NCBI RefSeq assembly: GCF_002973535.1
Contig: NZ_PVEP01000002.1
Coordinates: 372,001-436,000, forward strand
Length of the DNA: 64,000 nucleotides
Source: Albidovulum denitrificans
Lineage (GTDB): Bacteria; Pseudomonadota; Alphaproteobacteria; Rhodobacterales; Rhodobacteraceae
Direction: 5' to 3'
Part shown: positions 7,936 to 16,493 of the stretch, in pieces
How positions within the stretch are numbered: position 1 is the first letter of the stretch
Layout: each line of letters opens with the position of its first letter
The notes under the pieces: model-generated
Told to the model about the DNA's origin: nothing
The model's input: only the letters and a program-made list of their open reading frames with translations
The model's database searches: none
Made by a program: the position numbers and the translations under genes

Positions 7936-9053
7936 TCGGAAGTCCCGTCCTCTTCTCCGCCCTGCGCCGCATCCTGCCCCGCCTGCGCGGCAGAGGCAAC
8001 CCGCGCCGCGAGCCGTTCCTGAAAGCCCGACTTGGCCAGCCGGTAGGCAAGCTCGATCGCGGCCGCGACGCCGGTCGCATCGGCCGAGCCATGCGATTTC
8101 ACGATGGTGCCGTTCAACCCCAGAAACACCCCGCCATTGACCCGTCGCGGGTCGATGCGCGCCTGAAGCCGCTTGAGCGAGCCAAGCGCCAGAACGGCGG
8201 CGATCTTCGACAGGAAGCTGGCGTTGAAGGCCTCGCGCAGGAAATCGCCGACCAGCCGCGCGGTGCCTTCGCCGGTCTTCAGCGCGACATTGCCCGTGAA
8301 ACCGTCGGTGACGATCACATCGACGCGCGCGGAGGGCAGGTCGCCGCCTTCGACAAAGCCGACATAGTCGAATTGCCCGATCCCGGCGCTGGCCTCGATC
8401 AGCTCATGCGCGGCCTTCAGTTCGGCCCGGCCCTTGTGGTCCTCGGTCCCGACGTTCAGCAAGCCCACGCGCGGGCGCGCAAGGCCAAGGCCGTTGCGGG
8501 CGTAGGACGTCCCCATCAGCGCGAATTGCAGCAGGTCGGGCGCGTCGGCCTTGATGTCGGCGCCCACGTCCAGCATGACGTTGAAGCCGCCGGGATTGCG
8601 CGAGGGCCAGAGACAGGCGATGGCGGGGCGGTTGACGCCGGGCAGCTTGCGCAGCCGGATCACCGACAGGGCCATCAGCGCGCCGGTATTGCCGCAGCTC
8701 ACGGCCACCGTCGCCTCATGTTCCCGCACGCTTTCGATGGCCGACCACATGGAGGTGTCGCCGCCATGGCGCATGACCTGGCCGGGCTTGTCCTCCATCG
8801 TCACCACGCCCGAGGCATGACGGATCGTGCAGCGCGCGGCGATGTCGGCGCGCTTGGCCAGAAGGCGCGTCAGCTCCTCCTCGGGGCCGTGCAGGATGAA
8901 GTCCACATCGGGGATGCGTTTCGCCGCCTCGGTCAGCCCGCCGATCACGGCCGCCGGGCCACGGTCGCCCCCCATCGCGTCTACGGATATGACAATGCGG
9001 CCCGACAGCCCGTCTTCCCGGCTATCAGGCGGCATGTCTGTCCGTGACGTCAT
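7932..9053 (-). CDS. plsX: Phosphate acyltransferase
   Basis: A 373-residue peripheral-membrane enzyme that makes acyl-phosphate from acyl-ACP for phosphatidic acid synthesis. It shows ISVDAMGGDRGP at about residues 22-33, SCGNTGALMALSVIRL and VIVTDGFTGNVALKTGEGTA. The first 18 residues (TSRTDMPPDSRED) precede the conserved core, so a later start is possible. It lies 22 bp downstream of rpmF, the classic rpmF-plsX-fabH arrangement. Confidence 0.95.
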   Translation of the reverse strand: MTSRTDMPPDSREDGLSGRIVISVDAMGGDRGPAAVIGGLTEAAKRIPDVDFILHGPEEELTRLLAKRADIAARCTIRHASGVVTMEDKPGQVMRHGGDTSMWSAIESVREHEATVAVSCGNTGALMALSVIRLRKLPGVNRPAIACLWPSRNPGGFNVMLDVGADIKADAPDLLQFALMGTSYARNGLGLARPRVGLLNVGTEDHKGRAELKAAHELIEASAGIGQFDYVGFVEGGDLPSARVDVIVTDGFTGNVALKTGEGTARLVGDFLREAFNASFLSKIAAVLALGSLKRLQARIDPRRVNGGVFLGLNGTIVKSHGSADATGVAAAIELAYRLAKSGFQERLAARVASAAQAGQDAAQGGEEDGTSE

Positions 9054-9075
9054 CAGTCAGGAACGAACGCGGAGC

Positions 9076-9282
9076 TTACGCCGCGTCTTCGTCCAGATCG
9101 ACCTCGGCGGCCTGCGCGACGACTTCGCGGTCATCGTAATGGCCGCAAGAGGCGCAAACGTGATGCGGGCGCTTCAACTCGCCGCAGTTCGGGCATTCGT
9201 GCGGATTGGCGGCGACCAGGGCATCGTGGGCGCGGCGCATGTTGCGGCGGGACCGCGTGACTCGGTTCTGAGGGACAGCCAT
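9076..9282 (-). CDS. rpmF: 50S ribosomal protein L32
   Basis: A 68-residue ribosomal protein. [20 protein letters not shown] is the standard N-terminus, and the zinc ribbon CPNC...CASC is complete, so this is the zinc-binding form. The tail is acidic (EVDLDEDAA). It sits between yceD and plsX in the conserved order. Confidence 0.97.
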   Translation of the reverse strand: MAVPQNRVTRSRRNMRRAHDALVAANPHECPNCGELKRPHHVCASCGHYDDREVVAQAAEVDLDEDAA

Positions 9283-9463
9283 GTCTCAACCTCGGGCTAA
9301 TTGGGGGGCGAACCCCGGTTTTCCTGGGGTTTCGACACGGCGCGATCAGCATCTGACCGGGTGCGAACCCAACATTCTTGCGAGGGCCGGAACATACTGC
9401 GATTCCGCGCGGGCGCAAGTGTTTTCTCGCGCTTTTCCCGCGCCGGACCGGCGGCGCGAAGCG

Positions 9464-10015
9464 TCACCCCCGACCGCCGCCGTCTTCGCCCTTTTTCAGA
9501 AGGTCGGCAAGACCCGCGAAGGGCTTCGCCGTCTCATCCGTCAGGGCCTCGGTCCCCGGCGCGGCATGATCGATCTGGCCAAAGCGCGCCCCCGGCGCGC
9601 GGGGGTAAAGCGGCAGCGACAGGCTCAGCGCCTCGGCCATGACCGCGGTCAGGTCAAGCGTGACGGGCAGGGCCTCCACCCGGTCGTCCTCGGGCATCTC
9701 GACCTCATCGCCCTCGGGCTCGGGCATGTCGGCGGTGTAGATCCGTTCTACGGTTTCGCTCAGGTCGGTGGCGACCGGCTCGGCCGTGACGACGCAGGGC
9801 TGCACCACACGGGCGTCCAGCGCCGCCTCAAGCGTCCAGTCGCTGCGCCCCTTCGGCGTCAGCGCGCCGGTGAAGGACAGCCGGTCGATGCCCAAAAGGC
9901 CCAGTTCGGCGGCAAGCCTTGCCCGCGCGCCCTCATCGGGGCGCAGGGCGAACCGGGTCGGTTTGCGCGACGGCAGGTCGGCAAGGCGCAGGATATGCGG
10001 CGCGGGGTCGGTCAT
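9464..10015 (-). CDS. yceD: YceD family protein (DUF177), large-subunit rRNA accumulation
   Basis: A 183-residue protein of the YceD/DUF177 family, which is linked to 23S rRNA accumulation and is almost always encoded upstream of rpmF. The family core is seen around TLEAALDARVVQPCVVTAEP, with the single remaining cysteine; the second half is very acidic (EPEGDEVEMPEDDRVE). The start at 10015 is preferred to the in-frame TTG/GTG codons upstream because it leaves an intergenic promoter region shared with bamE. A 181-bp spacer separates it from rpmF. Confidence 0.85.
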   Translation of the reverse strand: MTDPAPHILRLADLPSRKPTRFALRPDEGARARLAAELGLLGIDRLSFTGALTPKGRSDWTLEAALDARVVQPCVVTAEPVATDLSETVERIYTADMPEPEGDEVEMPEDDRVEALPVTLDLTAVMAEALSLSLPLYPRAPGARFGQIDHAAPGTEALTDETAKPFAGLADLLKKGEDGGGRG

Positions 10016-10134
10016 GGGTTTTCGTTCCTTCGCGGCGGTCTGGACCATAGGAAGGAACCATGCGCCTTGATGGCAAGTCCCCTCATGCTATAAGCCGGAT
10101 AAAAGGCAGCGCTGTGCGAGACAAGAGGGCGGGA

Positions 10135-10605
10135 ATGGCAAGGCTTGGTTCCGGGTTCAAACGGGCGGTAATGGTGATCGCCGTGCTTTCGCTGACGGCC
10201 TGCGCGGCCGTCTATCGCAATCACGGCTATGTGCCGCGCGATCAGGACCTTGAAAAGGTCGTCGTCGGCGAATCCACGACCGAAACGGTGGCCCGCGACA
10301 TCGGCCGGCCGACCTCCACCGGGCTGCTGACCGGCGGGGCCTGGTACTATGTCGGCAGCACCTTCCGCCATTACGGCGCCCGCGCGCCGCAGGAGATCAA
10401 CCGCCAGGTCGTCGCGATCAGCTTCAGCGAGGCGGGCGTGGTCGAGAATGTGGAGCGCTTCGGGCTTGAGAAGGGCGAGGTCGTCAGAATCTCCCGCCGC
10501 GTGACCAAGAGCAACGTGAAGGGTCCGGGCTTCCTGCGCCAGCTTCTCAGCAATGTCAGCAACTTCAATGCCGGGCAGCTTATCGACAGCGCGCGGAACA
10601 ACTAA
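10135..10605 (+). CDS. bamE: Outer-membrane assembly lipoprotein BamE (SmpA/OmlA)
   Basis: A 156-residue lipoprotein. The signal peptide is MARLGSGFKRAVMVIAVLSL followed by the lipobox LTAC, so the mature protein begins at Cys23. The BamE fold follows: HGYVPRDQDLEKVVVGESTT, GRPTSTG and WYYVGSTFRHYG. It is part of the Bam complex that inserts beta-barrel proteins into the outer membrane. An upstream in-frame ATG at 10060 would add 25 residues before the signal peptide and is rejected. It is divergent from yceD. Confidence 0.92.
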   Translation: MARLGSGFKRAVMVIAVLSLTACAAVYRNHGYVPRDQDLEKVVVGESTTETVARDIGRPTSTGLLTGGAWYYVGSTFRHYGARAPQEINRQVVAISFSEAGVVENVERFGLEKGEVVRISRRVTKSNVKGPGFLRQLLSNVSNFNAGQLIDSARNN

Positions 10606-10756
10606 GGCGCGCGCTGGCCTTTCGGCCGGTGGCGGGGCGGCCCGTTCGCCTGCCGCTGCGGATATAGTCCCGTGATCTGTCGCGGCGATCCTGTCATTGA
10701 GTGAAGGCAGGGCGGTGCAGGGCGCCATGTCCGGCCCGCGAAACGGAGGGCGGGGG

Positions 10757-11500
10757 ATGCCCGTGCTGGAAAAGGGCCGCTACCGGGTGCGAACGGCGGC
10801 AGGGGCCGAGGTCGACCGCGCGCTGACGCTGCGGGCGCTGGCCTTCCGGGGCGGTAAGGACGGTGCCGGCGGGCTTGAGGGCGATGCCTTCGACGCCCGC
10901 TGCCGTCATCTGCTGGTGGAAGAGGCGGCGACCGGCGATCTGGTCGCGACCTTCCGCCTTCTGCCGCTGCCCTCGGGGGCCGATCTCGGGCAGAGCTATT
11001 CCGCGCAATATTACGACCTTTCGGCGCTGGCGGCCTATCCCGGACGGATGATCGAGCTTGGCCGCTTCTGCCTGCATCCCGACCGCCACGACCCCGACAT
11101 CCTGCGCCTTGCCTGGGGGGCGATCACGCAGGCCGTGGATGCCGAAGGGGCGGGGCTGCTTTTCGGCTGTTCCTCCTTCAAGGGGACCGACGCGCGGGAG
11201 TTCCGCGACGCCTTCGCGCTCTTGGGGGAGCGTCACCTCGCGCCGAAGCGCTGGCGACCCAGGGTCAAGGCGCCCCGCGTCTTCCGCTTCGGCCGCCGCC
11301 GGGCGGGGGGGGCGACGGATGTCAGGCAGGCGCTTCTGCGCATGCCGCCGCTGCTGCGAACCTACCTCGCCATGGGCGGCTGGGTCAGCGATCATGCGGT
11401 GGTGGACGCGGAACTGGGAACCCTGCATGTCTTCACCGGGCTTGAGATCGGGCGGATACCGCCCGCCCGGGCCAAGGCGCTGCGGCTGGTCGCGGGGTAG
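10757..11500 (+). CDS. olsB: L-ornithine N-alpha-acyltransferase
   Basis: A 247-residue GNAT-fold enzyme that transfers a 3-hydroxyacyl chain from ACP to ornithine, the first step of ornithine-lipid synthesis. Family features are LVEEAATGDLVATFRLLPLP, SYSAQYYDLSAL, MIELGRFCLHPDRHDPDILR and LFGCSSFKGTD. The ATG at 10757 is preceded by GGAGGGCGGGGG; earlier in-frame starts at 10697 (TTG) and 10727 (ATG) add residues without homology. The usual partner olsA is not adjacent. A stretch of REP-like palindromes follows the gene. Confidence 0.9.
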   Translation: MPVLEKGRYRVRTAAGAEVDRALTLRALAFRGGKDGAGGLEGDAFDARCRHLLVEEAATGDLVATFRLLPLPSGADLGQSYSAQYYDLSALAAYPGRMIELGRFCLHPDRHDPDILRLAWGAITQAVDAEGAGLLFGCSSFKGTDAREFRDAFALLGERHLAPKRWRPRVKAPRVFRFGRRRAGGATDVRQALLRMPPLLRTYLAMGGWVSDHAVVDAELGTLHVFTGLEIGRIPPARAKALRLVAG

Positions 11501-11513
11501 GGGTGTGGGGGAA

Positions 11514-11581
11514 CCCGTCCCGGACTTGCTCTAGGACCCCCATCTGTGCGGGCGGAGGTCCCGGATCAGGTCCGGGACGGG
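11514..11581. repeat. REP-like palindromic unit, copy 1
   Basis: Two back-to-back imperfect palindromes. The clearest is GTCCCGGA-TCAGG-TCCGGGAC at 11558-11578, preceded by a more decayed copy (CGTCCCGGACTTGCTCTAGGAC). A sister unit lies 190 bp downstream in the same orientation. Convergent genes on both sides fit a transcript-end role. Confidence 0.75.
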
Positions 11582-11700
11582 CGAGTATCCAGGTTTCGAA
11601 TCCTGATGCCCAGCAACCGGTGCCCCCCCGCGCGGGCCAGACTGATGCCCGGCGGCGCGTAATATTCTTGCAGGTGATGCGTCTCGGGTGGCGGTAGGAA

Positions 11701-11771
11701 ACCCGCGCCCCGGACCTGATCCGGGGCCTCTATCTCCGGGGGCGGAGGTCCCGGATCGGGTCCGGGACGGG
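11701..11771. repeat. REP-like palindromic unit, copy 2
   Basis: Same architecture as the unit at 11514. CCCCGGACCTGATCCGGGG at 11709-11727 is a near-perfect palindrome, followed by GGCGGAGGTCCCGGATC and its partner TCCGGGAC. Confidence 0.75.
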
Positions 11772-12094
11772 TTCGAAGCTATCCCGCGACCCTTGCCCTG
11801 ACCGCGCCGGCCAAGGTGATACGGCTGGAGGGGGAGGCCACCTGCAGCACTGGCCGTTGTGCGGACTTTGTGGGACGTTTGAAAGGCCGGGCGTTGCCCG
11901 ACCGCGGGTGGGCGTAGGGCGGGCTGTTCGGCAGCGCTTTATGGTGAGGCCCACCTCCAACGGCTCTTCGGGGTGAGACGGTGCAAGATCGCCCGCCCGG
12001 TGGGGCGGTCGGGCGATGCCCGGCGGCGCGGACCGCGCCTTGGTTCCGGGCAAGGGGATCGACCGCAAAGGGCTCGCAGCCCCCCAACGCAAAA

Positions 12095-12114
12095 CGCCCC
12101 GGCGTACCGGGGCG
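12095..12114 (-). terminator. Intrinsic terminator of the C1 cluster
   Basis: On the minus strand an 8-bp GC stem (CGCCCCGG/CCGGGGCG) with a 4-nt loop is followed directly by TTTT. It lies 26 bp beyond the stop of the methyl-THF methyltransferase gene. Confidence 0.8.
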
Positions 12115-12139
12115 CTGCGTTCGGACCTCTCGCCTGACC

Positions 12140-13099
12140 TCAGGCGCGGGCGCGGCGGCCGCCGCGGCGGCCGGAGGCGGCAGCGGACTGGCTGGAGGAG
12201 GCCTCGGCAAAGCTCATGCCGCCCTCGACCGCCTCAAGCACCTTGGAGAAGCGGATCCATTCACCGCCATTGGCGTCGTGGTTCATCAGGAAGTTGGCGG
12301 CGCGGATCGCCTCCATCTCCACCTGGCGGACCGGGTTCATGATCGCCGACGTCATGCCCGCGCCGATCGCCATCGGCAGGAAGGCCGCGTTGATGCCATG
12401 GCGGTGCGGCAGCCCGAAGGAGATGTTGGACGCCCCGCAGGTCGTGTTGCAGCCCAGTTCCTCGCGCAGGCGCTGCACCAGCGTGAAGACCTGACGGCCC
12501 GCCGTCGCCATCGCGCCCACCGGCATGACCAGCGGATCGACGACGATGTCATGCGCGGGGATGCCGAAATCGGCGGCGCGCTGGACGATCTTCTTGGCGA
12601 CCTCGAAGCGCACGTCGGGGTCTTCGGAAATGCCGGTATCGTCGTTGGAGATCGCCACCACCGGCACGTTATACTTCTTCACCAGCGGCAGGACGAGTTC
12701 CAGACGCTCTTCCTCGCCCGTGACGGAGTTCAGGAGCGGGCGGCCCTGGCAGGCCTCAAGCCCGGCCTGAAGCGCGCCGGGGACCGACGAGTCGATGCAA
12801 AGCGGCGTGTCCACCAGACCCTGCACAAGCTCGATCATCTTGCGCATCAGGGGCGGCTCGGTCTCATTCGGGTTGGGGTTGGAGTTGTAGACCACGCCCG
12901 CGTTCACATCGAGAACCATCGCCCCGCAGGCGACCTGTTCCAGCGCGTCCTTCTCGACGGTAGAGAAATTGCCCGCCTCAAGCTCGGCCGCCAGCTTCTT
13001 GCGGCCGGTGGGGTTGATCCGCTCACCGATCACGCAGAACGGCTCATCAAAGCCGATCACGACGGTCTTGGACTTGGATTCGAGGACGGTACGGGTCAT
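12140..13099 (-). CDS. Methyltetrahydrofolate:corrinoid methyltransferase (pterin-binding domain protein)
   Basis: A 319-residue protein with a single dihydropteroate-synthase-like TIM barrel. Motifs seen: FCVIGERINPTGRKKL, MVLDVNAGVV, CIDSSVPGAL, NSVTGEEE, ISNDDTGI and GASNISFGLPHR. This matches the methyl-THF domain of MetH and corrinoid methyltransferases without the corrinoid or homocysteine domains. The C-terminal 20 or so residues are Ser/Ala/Arg-rich. Some Rhodobacteraceae use a methionine synthase split into separate polypeptides (recalled from genetic studies), and this would be its folate component; the corrinoid partner is not in the window. Its start overlaps the HAD gene stop by 4 bp. 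Confidence 0.85.
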   Translation of the reverse strand: MTRTVLESKSKTVVIGFDEPFCVIGERINPTGRKKLAAELEAGNFSTVEKDALEQVACGAMVLDVNAGVVYNSNPNPNETEPPLMRKMIELVQGLVDTPLCIDSSVPGALQAGLEACQGRPLLNSVTGEEERLELVLPLVKKYNVPVVAISNDDTGISEDPDVRFEVAKKIVQRAADFGIPAHDIVVDPLVMPVGAMATAGRQVFTLVQRLREELGCNTTCGASNISFGLPHRHGINAAFLPMAIGAGMTSAIMNPVRQVEMEAIRAANFLMNHDANGGEWIRFSKVLEAVEGGMSFAEASSSQSAAASGRRGGRRARA

Positions 13100-13761
13100 G
13101 CGGTTACTCCTTTCAGGCGCTGGAACATCTTGTCCAGCGCGGGGTCTGTGAAATCCTGGATGGACATATCCGCGCCAAGGGCGCGAAGGGCGGCGTCGTC
13201 AAGCGAGGAGCGCAGGCCGACGGTCATGGCGCCCGAGGCATGGGCCGAGCGGATGCCCGAAGGGCTGTCCTCGAAGGCCACGCAATCGCCGGGCGCGGCG
13301 CCGAGAAGGGCCATCGCCTCAAGATAGGGGTCGGGATGGGGCTTGCCGCGCGGCGTTTCCTCGCCCGACACGACGACCTCGAAATAGGCGCGCGCGCCGA
13401 TGGCCTCAAGCATCGCCTCGGCATTGGCGCGCTGGGCGTTGGTGACGACGGCAAGATGCAGGCCAGCGTCCCGCGCCCGCGAAAGAAAGTCGATCACGCC
13501 GGGCATGGAGGGGTAGGGGCGCGGCAGGCGGCGGCGGAACTCTGCCTCCTTGTGGTCCGACAGCGCCACCGGGTCGGGTTCGCCGGGCAGGAACTCGGCA
13601 AAGAAATCGACGTTCAGGCGGCCATGGATATGGGACATGTAAAAGTCTTCGTCCACGGTCAGGCCACGCGGGGCCAGAAGCTCGGCGAACACTTCCATAT
13701 GGATCGGGTCCGAGACCAGCATCGTGCCGTCCAGATCGAAAAGAAGTGCCGCCTTGCCCAT
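13096..13761 (-). CDS. HAD-superfamily phosphatase, subfamily IA
   Basis: A 221-residue beta-phosphoglucomutase-like phosphatase. Motif I is LLFDLDGTMLVSDP (nucleophile Asp9), motif II VVTNAQ, motif III GKPHPDPYL and motif IV VAFEDSPSGI; a helical cap lies between residues 15 and 85. The substrate cannot be read from sequence. It sits between a methyl-THF methyltransferase and a MetF-like reductase, so a folate or corrinoid housekeeping role is possible but unproven. Confidence 0.85.
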   Translation of the reverse strand: MGKAALLFDLDGTMLVSDPIHMEVFAELLAPRGLTVDEDFYMSHIHGRLNVDFFAEFLPGEPDPVALSDHKEAEFRRRLPRPYPSMPGVIDFLSRARDAGLHLAVVTNAQRANAEAMLEAIGARAYFEVVVSGEETPRGKPHPDPYLEAMALLGAAPGDCVAFEDSPSGIRSAHASGAMTVGLRSSLDDAALRALGADMSIQDFTDPALDKMFQRLKGVTA

Positions 13762-13769
13762 GGGTCCGG

Positions 13770-14693
13770 TCAGGCCGCTACCGGCTTGGCCGAGGCGCCG
13801 CCGTTCTCGATCGCCCAGGTCGCGTTGGTCTTGATGCCGCCGAGCGGGAAGAAATGCACCGACTCGATCCCGAAGCCGGGATTGGCGGCCTTGTGCGCGG
13901 CCAGCTCGCCCACGAAATCCGTCGGCTCATAGGGCAAAAGCAGCTTGGTCACATCCATCGCACGCTTCTGAAGCACCTTGAGCGACGGGCCGACACCGCA
14001 GGCGATGGCGAACTTGATCAGCGTTTGCAGCTTCGCCGGACCGGCGACGCCGATGTGGACCGGGATGTCGATCCCCTCGGCGTTCAGGCGGTTGACCCAG
14101 TCGATGACCGGCTTCGCCTCGAAGCAGAATTGCGTGGCCATCGCCATCTTCGCATCGGTCCGCTCAGAGAATGCCTGTTTCCACTTCAGCGCCTGCATCA
14201 CGTTCTTGTCCGACCCGTCCGGGTCGATGTCCTTGTTGCCTTCCGGGTGACCGGCGACATGAAGCCGGTCGAACCCGTCGAAAAGGCCGGTCTCGATCAG
14301 TTGCATCGAATTGTCGAAATCACCGGCGGGCGTCGCCACGCCGCCGCCCAGCAGCAGCGCCTGCTTCACGTCCGCCTCGCCCTGATAGCGCGCGATCCAG
14401 TCGCCAAGCGTCGCCTTGTCCTTGATGATCCGGGCCGGGAAGTGCGGCATCACCGGGAAACCCTCGGCGTTGATGCGCTTGGCGGTGGCGACCATGTCCT
14501 CGATCGGGGTGCCGTCGATATGGGCGATGTAGACGCGCGTCCCGGCGGGCAGGAGGGTGCGGAAATCCTCGACCTTCTCGGCGGTGCGGGGCATCACCTC
14601 GATCGAGTAGTTCTTCAGGAACGCCTCGACCTGGGCCTTGTCCCCGACAGGTGCGGCCGCAGCGGTCTTGCGGCGGAAGTTCAAAATCGCCAT
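13770..14693 (-). CDS. Methylenetetrahydrofolate reductase-like protein
   Basis: A 307-residue flavoprotein-type TIM barrel related to MetF, which reduces methylene-THF to methyl-THF. It shows YSIEVMPRTAEKVEDF at the N-terminus (the usual S-x-E-x-P/F motif), RVYIAHIDGTPIEDM, LLLGGGVATPAG and FCFEAKPVIDWVNRLNAEGI. It is divergent from canonical MetF and belongs to the group encoded next to corrinoid methyltransferases. The ATG at 14693 is used; a codon 27 nt upstream is possible. Product methyl-THF would feed the methyltransferase two genes downstream. Confidence 0.82.
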   Translation of the reverse strand: MAILNFRRKTAAAAPVGDKAQVEAFLKNYSIEVMPRTAEKVEDFRTLLPAGTRVYIAHIDGTPIEDMVATAKRINAEGFPVMPHFPARIIKDKATLGDWIARYQGEADVKQALLLGGGVATPAGDFDNSMQLIETGLFDGFDRLHVAGHPEGNKDIDPDGSDKNVMQALKWKQAFSERTDAKMAMATQFCFEAKPVIDWVNRLNAEGIDIPVHIGVAGPAKLQTLIKFAIACGVGPSLKVLQKRAMDVTKLLLPYEPTDFVGELAAHKAANPGFGIESVHFFPLGGIKTNATWAIENGGASAKPVAA

Positions 14694-14720
14694 GGCTTTC
14701 CTCCAGATCCCGGCGGGCAT

Positions 14721-15017
14721 TCAGGCCCGGCCTTCATTCGCGATAAGCGCCTTGAGACGCTCGGTATCATACTCCCGGTCGATGCGCGCGGCTTCGGCTG
14801 CCGCGACCGCCTCGTCCTCTCCCTCGACCGTCACCGGCGCGGCCTTGCGCCATTCGGCGAGATAGGCGTCGGTGTCGCGTGCGCCGATCTTCATGGCGCA
14901 GCGGTCGATGGCCTGTTCGAAGCGCTCGGGCAGCGGCTTTTTCACCCCCCGACGCCCCTTGCCCACGATCACCTGGGCCGGGATGTCGCGCCAGTAGACG
15001 ATAGTCACCTCAGCCAT
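14721..15017 (-). CDS. 'Virulence factor' family small protein
   Basis: A 98-residue protein of the conserved family labelled 'virulence factor' in databases, a name with no demonstrated mechanism. Typical stretches are VTIVYWRDIPAQVIVGKGRR and ERFEQAIDRCAMKIGARDTD. No catalytic motif can be seen. It is the first gene of the minus-strand C1 operon, 27 bp before the MetF-like gene. The family recurs beside MetF-like and corrinoid methyltransferase genes, so its job is likely tied to methyl-group transfer. Confidence 0.75.
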   Translation of the reverse strand: MAEVTIVYWRDIPAQVIVGKGRRGVKKPLPERFEQAIDRCAMKIGARDTDAYLAEWRKAAPVTVEGEDEAVAAAEAARIDREYDTERLKALIANEGRA

Positions 15018-15290
15018 GGCGATTCCCTCCGAAAGTCCTTCGCCTCAATAATGCGCGACCGCCGCCCGGCGATGACGATTTTCGACATGCTACGCCATTG
15101 GAGCGACGCCGCCGCCCCGGCCATAGCCTCTTCCGGCCCCGGATGCCATGAAAACGGGCCGGGCCGCGCTTTCAAATTTCTCATGAAGATGATGAATCCC
15201 GCCTTTCCGCAGCAGGGGCGGGGGTCGGCCCGCCTTGCCAGCGCGCGGTCCTGCCTCTACATTGGACCCAACATCAGATCGGAGGGCGCA

Positions 15291-16406
15291 ATGATGGCGC
15301 CCAGGCGTCCCGGAGGTGCGGGCGCGTTCCCGAAATCGGTCGAGCCGCACGGCACCCCAAGACCCGATCCGGCGCAGCTTTATGCGGCGCTGGACCTCGG
15401 GACCAACAGTTGTCGGATGCTGATTGCCCAGCCGAAGGGCAGTCAGTTCCATGTCGTCGACAGCTTTTCCAAATCGGTCCAGCTTGGCTACGGGCTTGAA
15501 GCCTCGGGCCGGCTCAGCCGCGGGTCGATGGCGCGCACGGCGCAGGCCTTGCAGATCTGCCGCCGCAAGATCGAACAGCATGACGTGAAGCGGATGCGCC
15601 TGGTCGCGACCGAGGCCTGTCGGCGCGCCAAGAACGCGGGCGAGTTCGTGAAATTCGTCCAGCGCGAAACCGGCCTGCCGCTGGAAATCATCCAGCCCGA
15701 GGAAGAGGCGCGGCTGGCGGTCGTCTCCTGCGCGCCGCTGGTGTCGACACGGACCGAACAGCTTCTGGTCGTGGACATTGGCGGCGGCTCGACCGAGCTT
15801 GTCTGGATCGACCTGTCCGCCGTTCCGCGCACCGAACGCCCGCGCGCGATCATGCGGCTTCACGCCGGGTTCCACCCGCCCGAAAGCCCGTTCCCGGCGG
15901 CGAAGGTGGTGGACTGGATCTCCGTCCCGCTTGGCGTCGCGACGCTGAAGGACCAGTTCGCCGATGTCGAGGATGACAGCGCCCGCTTCGCCCTGATGAG
16001 CTGGTTTTTCGAGGAAAACCTTGCCGATTTCTCCCCCTACAATGCCAGCCAGCCGCGTGAGCATTTTCAGATCATCGGTACCTCTGGCACCGTGACCACC
16101 GTCGCGGCCAGCCATCTGGGCCTGAAGCGCTATGACCGGACCAAGGTGGACGGGCTGCGCATGACCTCGGACCAGATCGACCGGGTGATCCGGAGCTATC
16201 TGCAACTGGGGCCGGAGGGGCGGCGCAACGATCCCCGTATCGGGCGCGACCGCCATTCGCTGATCATGTCGGGCGCGGCGATCTTGCAGGCGCTGATGCG
16301 GATCTGGCCGACCGATCGCCTGTCGGTCGCAGACCGGGGGCTGCGCGAGGGGCTGCTTTACGCGCAGATGTCGGCCGATGGCGTGCTTGAGGACGGGCCG
16401 TTCTGA
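15291..16406 (+). CDS. ppx: Exopolyphosphatase / pppGpp phosphatase family
   Basis: A 371-residue Ppx/GppA protein of the actin-like ATPase superfamily. It shows YAALDLGTNSCRMLIAQP near residue 24 (phosphate 1 loop), ATEACRRAKN, LVVDIGGGSTELVWIDL and the late IIGTSGTVTTVAA motif. It hydrolyses polyphosphate or pppGpp. It lacks the C-terminal HD domain of long forms, as is usual in alphaproteobacteria. The ATG at 15291 follows GGAGGGCGCA. The long open frame upstream is antisense to the C1 cluster and not coding. Confidence 0.92.
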   Translation: MMAPRRPGGAGAFPKSVEPHGTPRPDPAQLYAALDLGTNSCRMLIAQPKGSQFHVVDSFSKSVQLGYGLEASGRLSRGSMARTAQALQICRRKIEQHDVKRMRLVATEACRRAKNAGEFVKFVQRETGLPLEIIQPEEEARLAVVSCAPLVSTRTEQLLVVDIGGGSTELVWIDLSAVPRTERPRAIMRLHAGFHPPESPFPAAKVVDWISVPLGVATLKDQFADVEDDSARFALMSWFFEENLADFSPYNASQPREHFQIIGTSGTVTTVAASHLGLKRYDRTKVDGLRMTSDQIDRVIRSYLQLGPEGRRNDPRIGRDRHSLIMSGAAILQALMRIWPTDRLSVADRGLREGLLYAQMSADGVLEDGPF

Positions 16407-16493
16407 CCTGCGCCCGGCCTTCGGGCGGTGCGATTGCGGCGCGGGCGCGCATTGAGTATTTGGACCACGGTGAATGGGCTGAGGAGCGGTCGT

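Larger units (their letters stand above)
11501..12139. other. Non-coding region with REP-like palindromes
   Basis: No frame here shows a recognisable protein. It holds two related palindromic units (11514-11581 and 11701-11771), a GC-rich stretch, and near its right edge the intrinsic terminator of the minus-strand C1 cluster. Confidence 0.7.

Noticed and set aside
13746-15290. Upstream extension of the ppx reading frame by about 500 codons
   Set aside because: The extension is antisense to the MetF-like and virulence-factor genes; the Ppx homology begins just after the ATG at 15291, which has a ribosome site.
15018-15290. SAM-type riboswitch before the C1 operon
   Set aside because: I could not find the conserved core of SAM-II or related alphaproteobacterial classes on the minus strand here.
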